Shown piece after piece: positions 24,110 through 34,450 of a stretch of 64,000 nt of DNA (position 1 is the first letter of the stretch; each line of letters begins with the position of its first letter). The translations under genes were made by a program, and so were the position numbers. Where the stretch lies: contig CP136063.1 of the NCBI GenBank assembly GCA_032622095.1, forward strand, positions 82,127,980 to 82,191,979. Reading direction: 5' to 3'. The stretch comes from Siphonodentalium dalli. Lineage: Eukaryota; Mollusca; Scaphopoda; Gadilida; Siphonodentaliidae. The notes below the pieces were generated by a model. It was not told the origin of the DNA, did not search any database, and was given only the letters and a program-made list of their open reading frames with translations.

Positions 24110-24350
24110 TTTTGGAGACCAGATGTCGACTTTGAAAAGAGGTAGTTTTAGAACGTTTTGAATTTTTGTCAGCCAAGTAAATCTCTAATGATTGTCTCTT
24201 ATAAATAGCGGCCATGCTGGTGTCTCGAAAACGAAAAACGCCACAGAGCGTTATCAATTATGAGCTTTTGTGGTCATTTAATTTTGACGTACATGTATTA
24301 CTTATGGATTATTCTTTGGATGTGTGTTATACTTGTGCATACACATGATG
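24110..24350. repeat. diverged direct repeat, copy 2
   Basis: Partner of 21960-22200, about 2.15 kb away and in the same orientation. See that entry for the shared blocks. Confidence 0.6.
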
Positions 24351-25930
24351 TCATAGCCAATGTGCCTATTATACCTAATTAAATCCGCTAACAAGTGTCA
24401 TATAATCCTGCTCTTCGTATTGTATTACGTAACCTCTTGTTCGAAGCTAAATTGTTACTGTTAATTTGTCATTTTTCCAACTTCTCTGTCGAAAATTATT
24501 AGTTGTGATTATATCGGCGAACCGATCTCCTTCCAATCACACATATGTTCCTTTATGATGTTACTGTAAAAATAGTTTGCATTGTCATATATCAGCATGT
24601 TTAATGTAATGTGTGGACTGTATATTATGTATATTGTATATTGTTTTGAGAGAAGACCGGCCCAACGTTACGTTTTTGTATTTCTTAACACTATGTTATA
24701 CAGTTTAGAAGAATAAACAATAACTGTTGGCTGGCGGGTATAGGGCGTGTGGGCTTACAATAGCTGGTGATTATTTTAACAATAACTGGAGAATATTTTA
24801 ATATCGTTACTGTTACTGTTAAGATAAATACCAGCTCTTGTTGGCAGCGGGGGATAGGCTAGATGTTGTGCAAAGGGGAACAATAGAAAACATGTCTCTT
24901 ATTTGCGTTGCTAATTGATATATTTTCCATATTTACGTGCGCTCGCGCAACAGTATGGCGATCAGACAGATTCGTAGGTTGGTGTCACCCTACTCCGTTT
25001 CACTCCATGACGTCACCAAAAACGACGTAAAACCTCGTGGCGTTCTGACATTTTTACCGTGCCGCGTTTTTGCTGTTTATTTTATGTGTTGTTTTCGATT
25101 ATTTGTTTGTCGCCGATATCGCCATTTGTCGGGATTCCCTGTTTCTATATTTAAAACTGGCATGCTCGTAGTGAGCCTCGATTTCGATTTTTTTTCCAGG
25201 TCAAAATACGTCAGAGTTATGACAAAAATAGATCGACCTACATTTTCTCCATCAGAACTCTACATCAAAGAGTCTATAGACTCCTTCGGGACCTACATAG
25301 ACTCCTTCATTTGGGTATTTTTACTTATAATTGGGAAGTTTTATAATTTTTGGTTCGTGCGAAGACCTCTTTTTATCGTGCGGGAAAAGAGAGACATTCA
25401 AAACGCGATTTCGTAATTCGACGCAATATGCTGAATAGCCTAACCTTCAGCCGAGTTCGGGTCAAATACGACGAATGACGTAACACAAAACAAAACGCAT
25501 TTGTTGACACAAACACCGTTTGAAGAGTTTATTATTACATAAAATGATCGTTATTGATTAATTATTGATTAATTATTGATATTTGGCTGCTATCAATATT
25601 TACACAAATAATATTAATTATTTCTAATAATTACTCCTTTGGTCAACTTTGACTATCGGAAAATCAAAATCAAAATATGCCGCTGAAAAAAATGTAATCG
25701 ATATTAAAGTCTCATCCTTTCGCCAACATGGAATTGGTTTTAATTACTTAAATGATTAATATAGTAATTTGCCTTTTATCTGTAGAGAAATTGTAATTGT
25801 CTTTTTTTGCTAACATTAAATTAAATTAAATAAATTAAGTAAAATACAGTAAAATTATTTTTTAAATTATTGTTTATTACATTTTTGCGCACGTTGGCAT
25901 CTCTCTGAGTGCATTCTAGTTACATCTTAC
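24351..25930. other. no supported gene
   Basis: A 159-codon open frame at 24937-25416 is the only longish one. It is rich in Phe, Arg and Val, shows no domain I recognise and has no paralogue in the window. It is therefore not called. The remainder is AT-rich. Confidence 0.4.
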
Positions 25931-25934
25931 GTTT

Positions 25935-26097
25935 GAGCGCAGAAATGTGCTCGTAAATTTGTGATCTGATTAATTGAGCAGTTATGATTGTCCAGCCAAG
26001 CATTGGATAGGTGTGAAACGACGGCCATGCGATGATTAACCAGTCAATTATAAGTTATCAACCAGATCACAAATTAACCAGCACATTTCTTTGCGAC
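25935..26097. mobile_element. small foldback element
   Basis: 'gcgcagaaatgtgctcgtaa' plus 'atttgtgatctgattaa' on the left is matched in reverse on the right by 'accagatcacaaattaacca' plus 'gcacatttctttgcgac'. The element is about 160 bp and non-coding. Confidence 0.75.
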
Positions 26098-26391
26098 AAT
26101 ATGTAAAATATACGCACGGTCTTAACAATAGGGGTGTGCTACGAATAGATTTACAAATGAAATTTACTCAATAGAGGACAAAAATAGGGACAAAAGAATA
26201 AAATAACATTTTCAACCTCCCAAATCCATTGTTGTTGTCATCTCTTAACAATTGATCAGATTCTACATACGGTACAATGAAGATAAATTATGTGAAATTC
26301 AAGATTTTTCACCAGATAGATCCAGAGAAATTCTTTGTTGAAAATATCTTGCCACTGTTGGCTGGATTTATGCAAAACGTGCATCTCCCCC

Positions 26392-26732
26392 TTAAAGGCA
26401 CGAATGGCCTTCGCGGTGGGTATAATGTTTAAAAAGTCACACCCGTTAAAACTGCCATACATGGAAAGAATATTAAATTATAGACATATTTTGTTCTTAC
26501 ACCAGTCTTAAATATCGCGTAAATATTATGTTATTGCAAGTTCGTACACTGTGTTGTGTAAACAAAAGCCAGCTTCCGTGACATTTATGGCTTTTTTTTA
26601 CATAACAAAGCGTACGAACTGGACAATAACTTACTACGTACGCGATATTTATGATTGGTATAAGAACAAGGTTCTTTCTGTTTATAGTGGTTTTAACATC
26701 AATACCAACCACAAAGGTCACCATGCCCTTAA
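26392..26732. mobile_element. TTAA-flanked MITE, copy C, upstream of gene 2
   Basis: It starts 'TTAAaggcacgaatggcc' and ends 'catgcccTTAA'. The interior is a long imperfect foldback (for example 'gcaagttcgtacac' and 'gcgtacgaactgg'). It is related to the 12262 and 55675 elements. The copy upstream of gene 3 sits at the equivalent place, so the insertion predates that duplication. Its right end is about 305 bp from the gene 2 start codon. Confidence 0.7.
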
Positions 26733-27037
26733 AGACACATTTAAATGGAGGTCCATTAACAGAATCAATGTTAAAACGTCTTGAGCACCTACTAGAAGTT
26801 TGAAATCTACACTCAACAGTAATCTCAGGGAATCGCCAATTGTTTGATTCAGTTGGGAGTGCTGGATGAGTGTCATATTCGTTGGGCGTGGAATGTGGGG
26901 GGTATATTATTCGTATTGCGTTGGGTGTAGTAGAGGGAAGGATCTTTAACGTTTTCTGTTGAAATTATTAGTTGCCCGCATAATCTCGATTTCACAAGTC
27001 GGTTCGTGTAAACTGAAGTTGTTAACAGAAAACAAAG
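26733..27037. other. shared 5' flank of genes 2 and 3
   Basis: It is alignable with 46801-47125 across its whole length: 'cagaatcaatgtta', 'cgtcttgagca', 'gtttgaa.tc.acactc' and 'cggttcgtgtaa'. It presumably includes the promoter and 5' UTR, though no TATA box or initiator can be assigned with confidence. Gene 1 lacks this flank. Confidence 0.6.
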
Positions 27038-27361
27038 ATGGCCAGCGGAGATTTCGCGAAGATTTTCATAATCTCAGCTCTGACAAAGTTAAGTCTTTTC
27101 GGAGTTAACGCAGAATATTCGAACGCCAAGTTCCATACAGTTAAGACGAAACTTGGTGGTACGGCTTGTGGGTACCATGAGGAGATTCGCGCGCGCAGCC
27201 GTATTGAATGTAGCACTGCATGTGCACAACATGAACAATGCAATTCTGCTAATGCTATCAAGGACGGCACCGGATATAGGTGTGTGCTTTCAGCCTACCA
27301 TACCAGCTTTGACTCGGACCCTCTTGTGGATTCGGAGAATTCGACATACATGGAAAGAGAG
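27038..27361 (+). CDS. gene 2 exon 1: signal peptide + PAN/apple-like module
   Basis: This is the intact first coding exon of the second paralogue. Residues 1-25 form a signal peptide with core 'IFIISALTKLSLFG' and cleavage after VNA. The PAN-like part keeps all five cysteines at the same positions as gene 1 (44, 58, 62, 68, 82), in the context 'CSTACAQHEQCNSAN'. Donor GAG|gtcagt at 27362 is in phase 0. The start context 'caaagATGGCC' matches gene 3 and resembles a Kozak site. It is followed, after a 3.7-kb intron full of foldback elements, by exon 2 at 31069. The role is inferred as N-terminal adhesion or recognition module of a secreted protein. Confidence 0.83.
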
Positions 27362-27504
27362 GTCAGTACCAAATGTTATATATGAACAATAAGCGATGAA
27401 TTGTAATCATGAGATGCATTCAGGTTTCGAGGCTAATTATTTACAAAACCTAATTTACGAGGTTCAGCATATGATTACATTCATAGTGACGTGCGTGTGG
27501 ACCT

Positions 27505-27895
27505 TTCACAACAATATCTCAATCGAGTTCGAAAACTAGGTTTCTCAGATTATTTAACATGAGTTACGGCCCTTGGTTATGTCTAATTGTATTAGCAGTT
27601 ATAACGCGATGACTTGAACAAACGTCAACCGATTCCATTCATATTGGGTGTATGGGTCATTCTCAAAAATATTTCGATCGTGTTTGAAAACCAGGTTTGT
27701 CCTATTTTTTGTACCTGAGTTACGGTCTTTAGTTAGTCGATTTTTAAAAGCAATTTTATGACCGCTAGGGTGATAATTTAATTGCACAAACGTCAACCGA
27801 TTCCATTCGTATAGGGTTTATGGATTTTTCACAATATTTTGATTGAGATCAAAAACCAGGTTTGTCCGATTTGTTTTTACTTGAGATATCACCAG
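27505..27895. repeat. three-copy ~160-bp tandem repeat in gene 2 intron
   Basis: The landmarks 'gaaaaccaggtttgtcc' (near 27527, 27680 and 27848), 'gagttacgg' and 'caaacgtcaaccgattccat' recur at about 155-168 bp. The unit length varies slightly. A run of 14 G lies at its right end (about 27905). Confidence 0.75.
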
Positions 27896-28229
27896 GGTGG
27901 GAGGGGGGGGGGGGGGTCGGAATAAAATTACAGGATACAAGGACCGGATGGGTGGTTGTCCCCGAGTCCGGAATGCAGATTTTTTCTGTTGTCATGCAAT
28001 ATTTTCCCAAAATCATTTCTAATACAAATTACAGCTTCAAAATAAATTGCAACAATCAGATTCATATAGTAGTGCATGCTATAGCCTTATACAAGTGAGG
28101 GGGGCTCTATATTTTAATCTTTTGTCCACAATTTCTCCCTTTAACAGTTGAAACCATGGGGTGGGTCCGTTTTGGTCGAGGAAAAATATTGCAATGAAAA
28201 ACAAATCCATTCTCATAGTTTATCATGGC

Positions 28230-28350
28230 TTTTTAAACTTATTATACAGAGAGGATACCTGCGTGTTTTGAGTGAATACCGGAAGTATCTCACTGTGACC
28301 ACGAATGAGGTAATTCCGATATTCACTCAAAACACGAAGGTTTTCTTTTT
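28230..28350. mobile_element. foldback element 1 in gene 2 intron
   Basis: 'ggatacctgcgtgttttgag' pairs with the inverse, 'actcaaaacacgaaggtttt'. The ends read 'ttattatac' and 'tttttattatatgcg', as in the next two foldbacks. Confidence 0.7.
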
Positions 28351-28709
28351 ATTATATGCGCTATTTACTAAAATAGATCGAGGAATTAATTCAAAATCGA
28401 ATTGATTACAATTCACATCGGCAATACAATTTCTGCACAACAAACAGAGAGATCACGTGGTTCAATAAAATACTGTCGATAACTCAGAATACACATGCTT
28501 CAAATCTGCGTAATATATCAGATGACTTTATTTCAAATATACCAACTTACTTGCTTGTGTACTATTAGCAATGTGGCATTGCATTTTTGTCACTTATTGA
28601 CACAAAATCGTTATTTGAAGGCTTTTAAATTCTGAGGTGGGACAAATTGTATAGTATAAACAACAAACCGGAAGTTTACCTATAGTGAGATAACGCTTTA
28701 GCCAGAGTA

Positions 28710-28900
28710 GAATAAATAGAGGATATCTAGTGTTTTTGAGTGGATACCGAAAAATATGTCATGAGTGAGCGAGACAAATATTTATTTTCGTGAGCGGCTT
28801 GCCGCGAGCGAAAATAAACATTTGTCTCGGTCACGAATGACATATATTTGTGGTATCCACTCAAAAAACACTAGATGTTCTTTTTATTATACGCATTTTC
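28710..28900. mobile_element. foldback element 2 in gene 2 intron
   Basis: This is a near-continuous hairpin of about 170 nt with a loop of only a few bases at 28800-28806. The left arm runs from 'gaggatatctagtgttttt' to 'ttttcgtgagcggc', and the right arm from 'gcgagcgaaaataaacat' to 'aaacactagatgttcttt'. It ends in 'tttttattatacgc'. Confidence 0.85.
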
Positions 28901-29472
28901 AAAGAAATTCACCATTTACGACGATAAATTATCTCACAATGGTCTTCAATCGATCCATTATTTTTGAAGACATCAGCTGATCGCTGCCTATTCACGCAAT
29001 GCTACTTCACCATCCGCAGAATAAAAACATATAGTTCCCGTATTCTTCCCTTTATTTCCCCCCATAAATATGTCGAATTTCAGCATAAAATATATTTTAA
29101 TTATAAATGTAATAATATCAATGAATATAATATAATTTAGAATATCACAATGGGTTCTTTCACTTTGTCCTTCTTCAACACAAACTTAGAATGAGAAATT
29201 AAACCGGAAACAGTACAGCAGGAAACACCGGCTCGAAATCGTAAACACATTTCAATAAATTCAATCGCTGTCGTGAATACGTTTGAAACGCTTTGGATTT
29301 GCATTGGGGTTCATTTCATTTGTAACGTTACGATTCTGAGAAGCCTGGAAATAAACATTGACGGCTTGAAATATTCCGGTAGCGCATTGGTACACGCAAG
29401 TGAATCGGTCGCACGCGCGAGCTAGTGTGAAAGTATATTCTTCTATATCCCCTTCTATAATTCACTGTTGAG

Positions 29473-29822
29473 CGTATAATAAATAGAGGATCTCAAACGA
29501 GTTACTATTTTATACGGAATTTATCAACCGAGTTCACTAAATTCGATTTGAGCCGAGGTTTACCGAGGCACAAATAGAATTTAGTGGACGAGGTTGATAA
29601 ATTACGTATAAAATAGAACGAGTTTGAGATACTTTTTATCACATGATCATATAATCGCTAAAATTTTATCGAAAAGACTGAAAGAACAACAGTTAACTGC
29701 AGCCAGCGAACATTGTCCCAAAGAGCAGCGTGACGTCACTGCACGCGACGATATTACACGTGTCTATTACGCTCGAATATTACATCGGAAAATAGTGCTA
29801 ATCATGTGATAAAAAGTGTTAT
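29473..29822. mobile_element. foldback elements 3 and 4, adjoining
   Basis: The hairpin from 'gaggatctcaaacgagtt' to 'aacgagtttgagatac' (about 29484-29632) includes 'cgagttcactaaattcgatt' and its inverse. Its right end overlaps another inverted pair, 'actttttatcacatgat' (about 29631) and 'atcatgtgataaaaagt' (about 29801). The left border 'gcgtataataaatagaggat' matches foldbacks 1 and 2. Confidence 0.75.
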
Positions 29823-30276
29823 CTCACTGTAGGTCGAAGCGGTGGGATAGCGCAATCTAAATAACTTGAATTTGCCGCTATCTGATGAAGTAGCATATAA
29901 TAAAACTACCTATCCACATCTATGTGTATTTCATTCTGACAATACACATAGCTGTATTATTACCAATAGATACAGATAGATATATGAGAATTTTGGGACC
30001 TACATGCTTTCAAATATCATAGGCTAGCGTGCTGTGATCCTGGGTCCTACTGACAAAATTTCCGGGGGAGACCCCCTGACCCCCTCCCGAACTCTCCCCC
30101 CCCCCTCAGATTTTCGGGAGATGCCATCGGCATATCCTGATGGGATACTACTCGCCTCGACATTTTGTAGGACAGCTACTCGCCACTCGCCTAGAATGAT
30201 TTTAAGGGGAGCTCCTCATTGCTCAGTGAGTTCATTCCGAATACACATCGTTGTTAAAAAGAACGTAATATAAGGT

Positions 30277-30916
30277 TTAACCCTTTCCATACTAAATTAT
30301 CATTGACGAGTAGTTCCCTTATGAAATGTTTGGATAACAAGTTCAACAAACGTGAACTTATTATCTGAACCTTTATCACCAATGACAACACCAGACAATC
30401 TGGACAAATAAGGGAAATTAAATCACGAACTAAATTATCAGGAGTTTTGTCCAAACATTTAATTTCCAAGATTATGGAATGAAACCTAAACAGTGTTATT
30501 TAAATGCCGTACACACGCCTACATAATCATAACTATACATGTATATGTACATAATCCAATATTTTGATATTATAAATACCAGTATTTCGATATTTAGTTA
30601 TTAGCACTTCAACTTGAGGTTATGCCATTGATAAATTACTTATTATATTGAAAACGGGGTGACAGGAAGACAGCCACTTATGGTTATGCCACTCCCTCAC
30701 AATAATTACACCTGTTTTTGAGTTATTATTGTTGCTAATTATTGTATGAATGAAACATACCATACCATGAATATGAATTCTTCTGTACTTGAATTATTAT
30801 TTCGTCTGGCTGTCGTCTGCTTTTATTAATGAACACCCGTCAAAATGAACAATGAACCGTTCCAATGGATATTTTCATAACTGAATGGAGAAACAATTTA
30901 GTATGGAAATGATTAA
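30277..30916. mobile_element. TTAA-flanked MITE in gene 2 intron
   Basis: It begins 'TTAAccctttccatactaaa' and ends 'tttagtatggaaatgaTTAA', giving TTAA duplications and inverted repeats of about 20 bp. It is 640 bp long with no coding capacity. The CCCTTT terminus is piggyBac-like. Its right end is 153 bp from the exon 2 acceptor. Confidence 0.8.
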
Positions 30917-31068
30917 ATTTATCGACACATTCGCACGTGTAACAGACTTGTTGAAATTGATCATTTCCTAACAAAGTGGTCACGGCGTAGCCACATTATA
31001 TAATGGTAGCTTCGCAACCCCAAGAAGAAGGCCACGCCACGATTCAACGACTAATACTTTCGTTTCAG

Positions 31069-32301
31069 ATACAAGTAGATATGCAAGTACAATATGCAAC
31101 TATCGTGATGGGAGTATTTGAAAGCTACAGCACACCGGTGACGTACAACATACTTGTTACGACCAACTCGCCAACGGGAGCGAGTGTCGACATAACCAGC
31201 CCGTACAACGGAGCGCCGATGTCTATTGAGCTGATAGTACCACCATTGGGATCAGCGATGGCGGCGCTTGATAACAGCCTAGTCCCCACGAGAGGTGTCA
31301 TTGAACGAAAGGGGATATTGTTATCGTCAAATGAAGATATAAAAGTTTACGGAATGATCAATCGTCCACGTGGCAGTGCTTTGTTTGCAGCTCTTGTAGA
31401 TACTGAGTTGGGACAGAACTACATCGTATCGACATGGACTTATGACTCTCAAATTGTTATCACATCGAGCGGCAACAACAACACTCTGCACATCGAATTG
31501 TCATCGTCCGCCAACGTGCTGTATGATGGTCTTTCATATAGTTCTGGGGATATACTCAACATTGAAATGAATAAATTTGACGTTCTCTCCTTGTATTCCA
31601 ACTCTGATTTCACAGGGACACGTATAGAGTCATGTAAACCTATTTCGGTTCTGAGCGGCAGCCGATGTGTGACCATAAACACGGCAAAGTGCGACACAGT
31701 CGTAGAGCAGATGCCACCGGTTGCGGAATGGGAAACCGAGTACATGACCGTGCACTTCCCATTTGGAAACACAGCTGATTACTACCAAGTAGTTGCAAGT
31801 GAAGCAGGCATTTCCGTGTGGGTTGACGGGGTAGCAGAATGGACAAGTTCATATGCAGGTGACACGAAGACATTCACATTCCCTGTTAACGAATACCATA
31901 AAATCACAGCATCGAACCCGATCATGGTAACCCTCTTCAGTCCAGGTCAAGGATCGGATGGTCTTGGAGACCCATTTATGATGACGGTAATCGGACAGAA
32001 CAGGTACAAAAATGCTTACAATTTCCAAACAGCGGACTGGGCCGATGTTACTTATATAAGTTTTCTGTCTGTCGTTGTTGAGCAGTCATACCTACCCGGT
32101 GTGATACTAGACGGTCAGCCACTGACCACACACAGCAGCGCCGCCACGAGAACATACCCAGCCTCTCCCGATGTCGTCTGCGTTGAGCTCGAGATCAATT
32201 CCGGTTTACACAGTTTGTATCACTCGAACAAAGCTGTGCATTTCGGGGCGTACTTGTTTGGAATGGAGGACATGAACGGAGTCGGGACAGTCATTAGATA
32301 G
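31069..32301 (+). CDS. gene 2 exon 2: IgGFc-binding-protein N-terminal-type domain
   Basis: This terminal exon has 410 codons plus stop, after acceptor cgtttcag|ata, in phase 0. It keeps every domain landmark of gene 1: 'NILVTTNSPTGAS', 'ERKGILLSSNEDIKVYGM', 'SDFTGTRIESCKPISVLSG', and a cysteine pair followed by 'DTVVEQMPPVAEWETEY'. An extra cysteine appears in 'ESCKPIS'. The C-terminal 'LYHSNKAVHFGAYLFGMEDM' block and stop are conserved. With exon 1 the product is about 518 residues, predicted secreted. Compared with gene 1, changes cluster in the middle ('VSTWTYDSQIVITSSG', with a short deletion), while 'MTVHFPFGN' and 'TVIGQN' blocks are nearly unchanged. Which ligand is bound is unknown. 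The open frame extends upstream of the acceptor, but that part is not shared with the paralogues. Confidence 0.88.
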   Translation: MQVDMQVQYATIVMGVFESYSTPVTYNILVTTNSPTGASVDITSPYNGAPMSIELIVPPLGSAMAALDNSLVPTRGVIERKGILLSSNEDIKVYGMINRPRGSALFAALVDTELGQNYIVSTWTYDSQIVITSSGNNNTLHIELSSSANVLYDGLSYSSGDILNIEMNKFDVLSLYSNSDFTGTRIESCKPISVLSGSRCVTINTAKCDTVVEQMPPVAEWETEYMTVHFPFGNTADYYQVVASEAGISVWVDGVAEWTSSYAGDTKTFTFPVNEYHKITASNPIMVTLFSPGQGSDGLGDPFMMTVIGQNRYKNAYNFQTADWADVTYISFLSVVVEQSYLPGVILDGQPLTTHSSAATRTYPASPDVVCVELEINSGLHSLYHSNKAVHFGAYLFGMEDMNGVGTVIR

Positions 32302-32611
32302 ATTACATATTGGAAATTGACAGACTGCTGCACTGTACAACCAAGAAACATCATTGGTTCCTCTGAGTGATCCAAAATAACATTATAAACACATGGTTAA
32401 AAACTATAAAACAAAAATTGCTCCCTCTATGCCGTATTATTGTAGTCTTAGTAATATGTCCTTCGTGGTTTATAGTACTGTCGTAATTTTCTTTGTACAT
32501 TAATTTCACTGCTGATTGAAATTCCATCACCAAAATATGTACAACATCAACAGACTTAAAACTGATAAATTAATATTTCCCCTCAGTAATGGAGATTCAT
32601 CCCCAGTTTTG

Positions 32612-32617
32612 AATAAA
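32612..32617 (+). promoter_or_regulatory. polyadenylation signal AATAAA of gene 2
   Basis: AATAAA lies 311 nt past the stop, in the same local context as the gene 1 signal at 16384. Confidence 0.6.
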
Positions 32618-33120
32618 CGAATTTGGTGATTTAGAGTTGCATATTCTTTACTCTTTTTATATCGATTATTCAACGAGTAAGGTGTCGTTTGTTTCATTTA
32701 ATTGTATAGCTAATGGTAGCGATGCTTTTCACAACTTTCAATGATTAATTCTGAGAACATTGAGGATAATTCAACAAGTTGAACTTATTATCTGAACATT
32801 TCTAACCAACGAACTCCTCCTGCGCTGGTATTATCAACCATCTGCTTTTATTTCTTGAACATCACTCCAAATTAATAATATACCATGTCAATATAGTACA
32901 CTCTTGACGCTGGGACCAATATAACACCCTATATTAGCCACATGTATACACTTTATAACTAATTGGAAGAATCCATCTAGCACTGAAAGGGATAATCCCT
33001 CCTTTCTAATGTATCAATGTGCATTGTGGCAGTGTATAAATGTTCGATTCACTCAACCGATCCTTGGAAATCCCAAGTCTGACTTTTGCAATCAATTGCA
33101 AAAATAATGTAGCGTGGTGG
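32618..33120. other. 3' flank of gene 2, lacking the gene 1 insertion
   Basis: It is homologous to 16390-16540 plus 17873-18300. The junction near 32772 serves as the empty site of the element inserted after gene 1. Confidence 0.65.
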
Positions 33121-34450
33121 AGATAATTGGTACGTGCAATAATTTCAAGTCGTCCGGGGTTACTGCATGACCTACTAACCCCAATATGGCTGCCAATACG
33201 GTGGCCAGTATATGGATGGAGATCGTGAAATCTGTCATATCGCAATTAACACCACCATCATCGCAATGCAATGATTATAAAACCAATAATCCTATTATAT
33301 TCATTGCATTTTGCAATACTAGGACGTAACGGTGACCAGTTCTATTTAAAAATGGCAACCAGATTGGTACCCACGAGTGAGAGAATTGACAAATTTTGCA
33401 TTCATTCGTGTTCAAGTAATATTTGTTCTTTGAAATCGATGGCATGTCGTGAAAATTATATCACAATAAACATGATTGGTTCCAGACAGATGGCGTTCGA
33501 AACGTTGATCGACGTTGTGAGTCTGCGACTGCCTTTGAGAAATGAATAAAGGAAATACGTAGGTTATATTAAATCTAACACGGAATTTAAGCATACTTGG
33601 GCACTCTCGATGACTATTTGTATCAAAATGCGACCCCGAGGAACAGAATTAACCAATTCGGATATATATCTCATCAAATAATTCATGTTGGGACGAATCG
33701 TTTGTTACCTTCTATCAACGAGGCGTGGTTACAAGAACGGAGCTACCGATACATTGGATCTCATGTATACCGTTCTAAAAGTAAGTTTAAATGGGTCCCA
33801 TTGACCAATAGCAATTGCTTCCCAAAGTCAGCAAAAGGACATATCCAGCAAATTATACACATCACATCATAAAGGTTAGTTCAGTTTCATCATCCAACAA
33901 TAGACTCGTTGAATTGTGTATACTAACATTTACCGGATTATTTTCCATGACACATATTGCGCACACAAGGAGTTGGAAACCTGGTTGATTTTCCTTTTGT
34001 AGTTTATCGATTGCTTACCGGGTGGGAGGTATTTGCTTGTACTATCAAAGATAAGTCACAAAGCAAAGTCAATGAGGCTCTAAGCGACATTTCCAACAAC
34101 GAATATACCAGCGATGTGGAAAATCACCTAAATCTGTCAAACTTTGTTACAATATATTTCGAATATGTGTTACTCAATATGGTATGGTACTGGAGTGTCG
34201 TGTCACCGCACATGTGCCCTCGTGATTTCCAGAAGTGACTGAACAACTGCGAGGTACTCCAATATGGACAGTTATCCCATGCTAGAGGAACAGTCATATT
34301 ACCCATATCTTTTATGCAGGGGAGTAGGCATGATTACATCTGGAAGGCTGTATATTCAGAAAACAACTTATATGTTGGAGTATTCGAATGGAGTTTTATC
34401 ATGGAGATTGATACATTTTGGACCGTTGGTATCCCAATGTAAGTTTTAAC
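33121..34450. other. several short open frames, not assigned
   Basis: Consecutive short frames at 33271-33549, 33597-33872 and 33957-34238 are open, but they show no domain I can name and no clear shared splice pattern. A phrase 'KFKWVPLTNSNCFPKSAKG' near 33780-33840 faintly recalls DM9 repeats but lacks the rest of that motif. They may be degraded exons or chance. Confidence 0.25.

Noticed and set aside
24937-25416. 159-codon open frame as a gene
   Set aside because: No domain, paralogue, splice context or signal was recognised; the length is within chance for this window.
31003-31068. Upstream extension of the gene 2 exon 2 open frame as coding
   Set aside because: The splice acceptor at 31067-31068 is conserved in all three copies, and the upstream sequence diverges.
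33690-33850. DM9-like lectin exon
   Set aside because: Only the phrase 'FKWVPLTN' fits; the paired GK-H and YE-L motifs of DM9 repeats are missing nearby.
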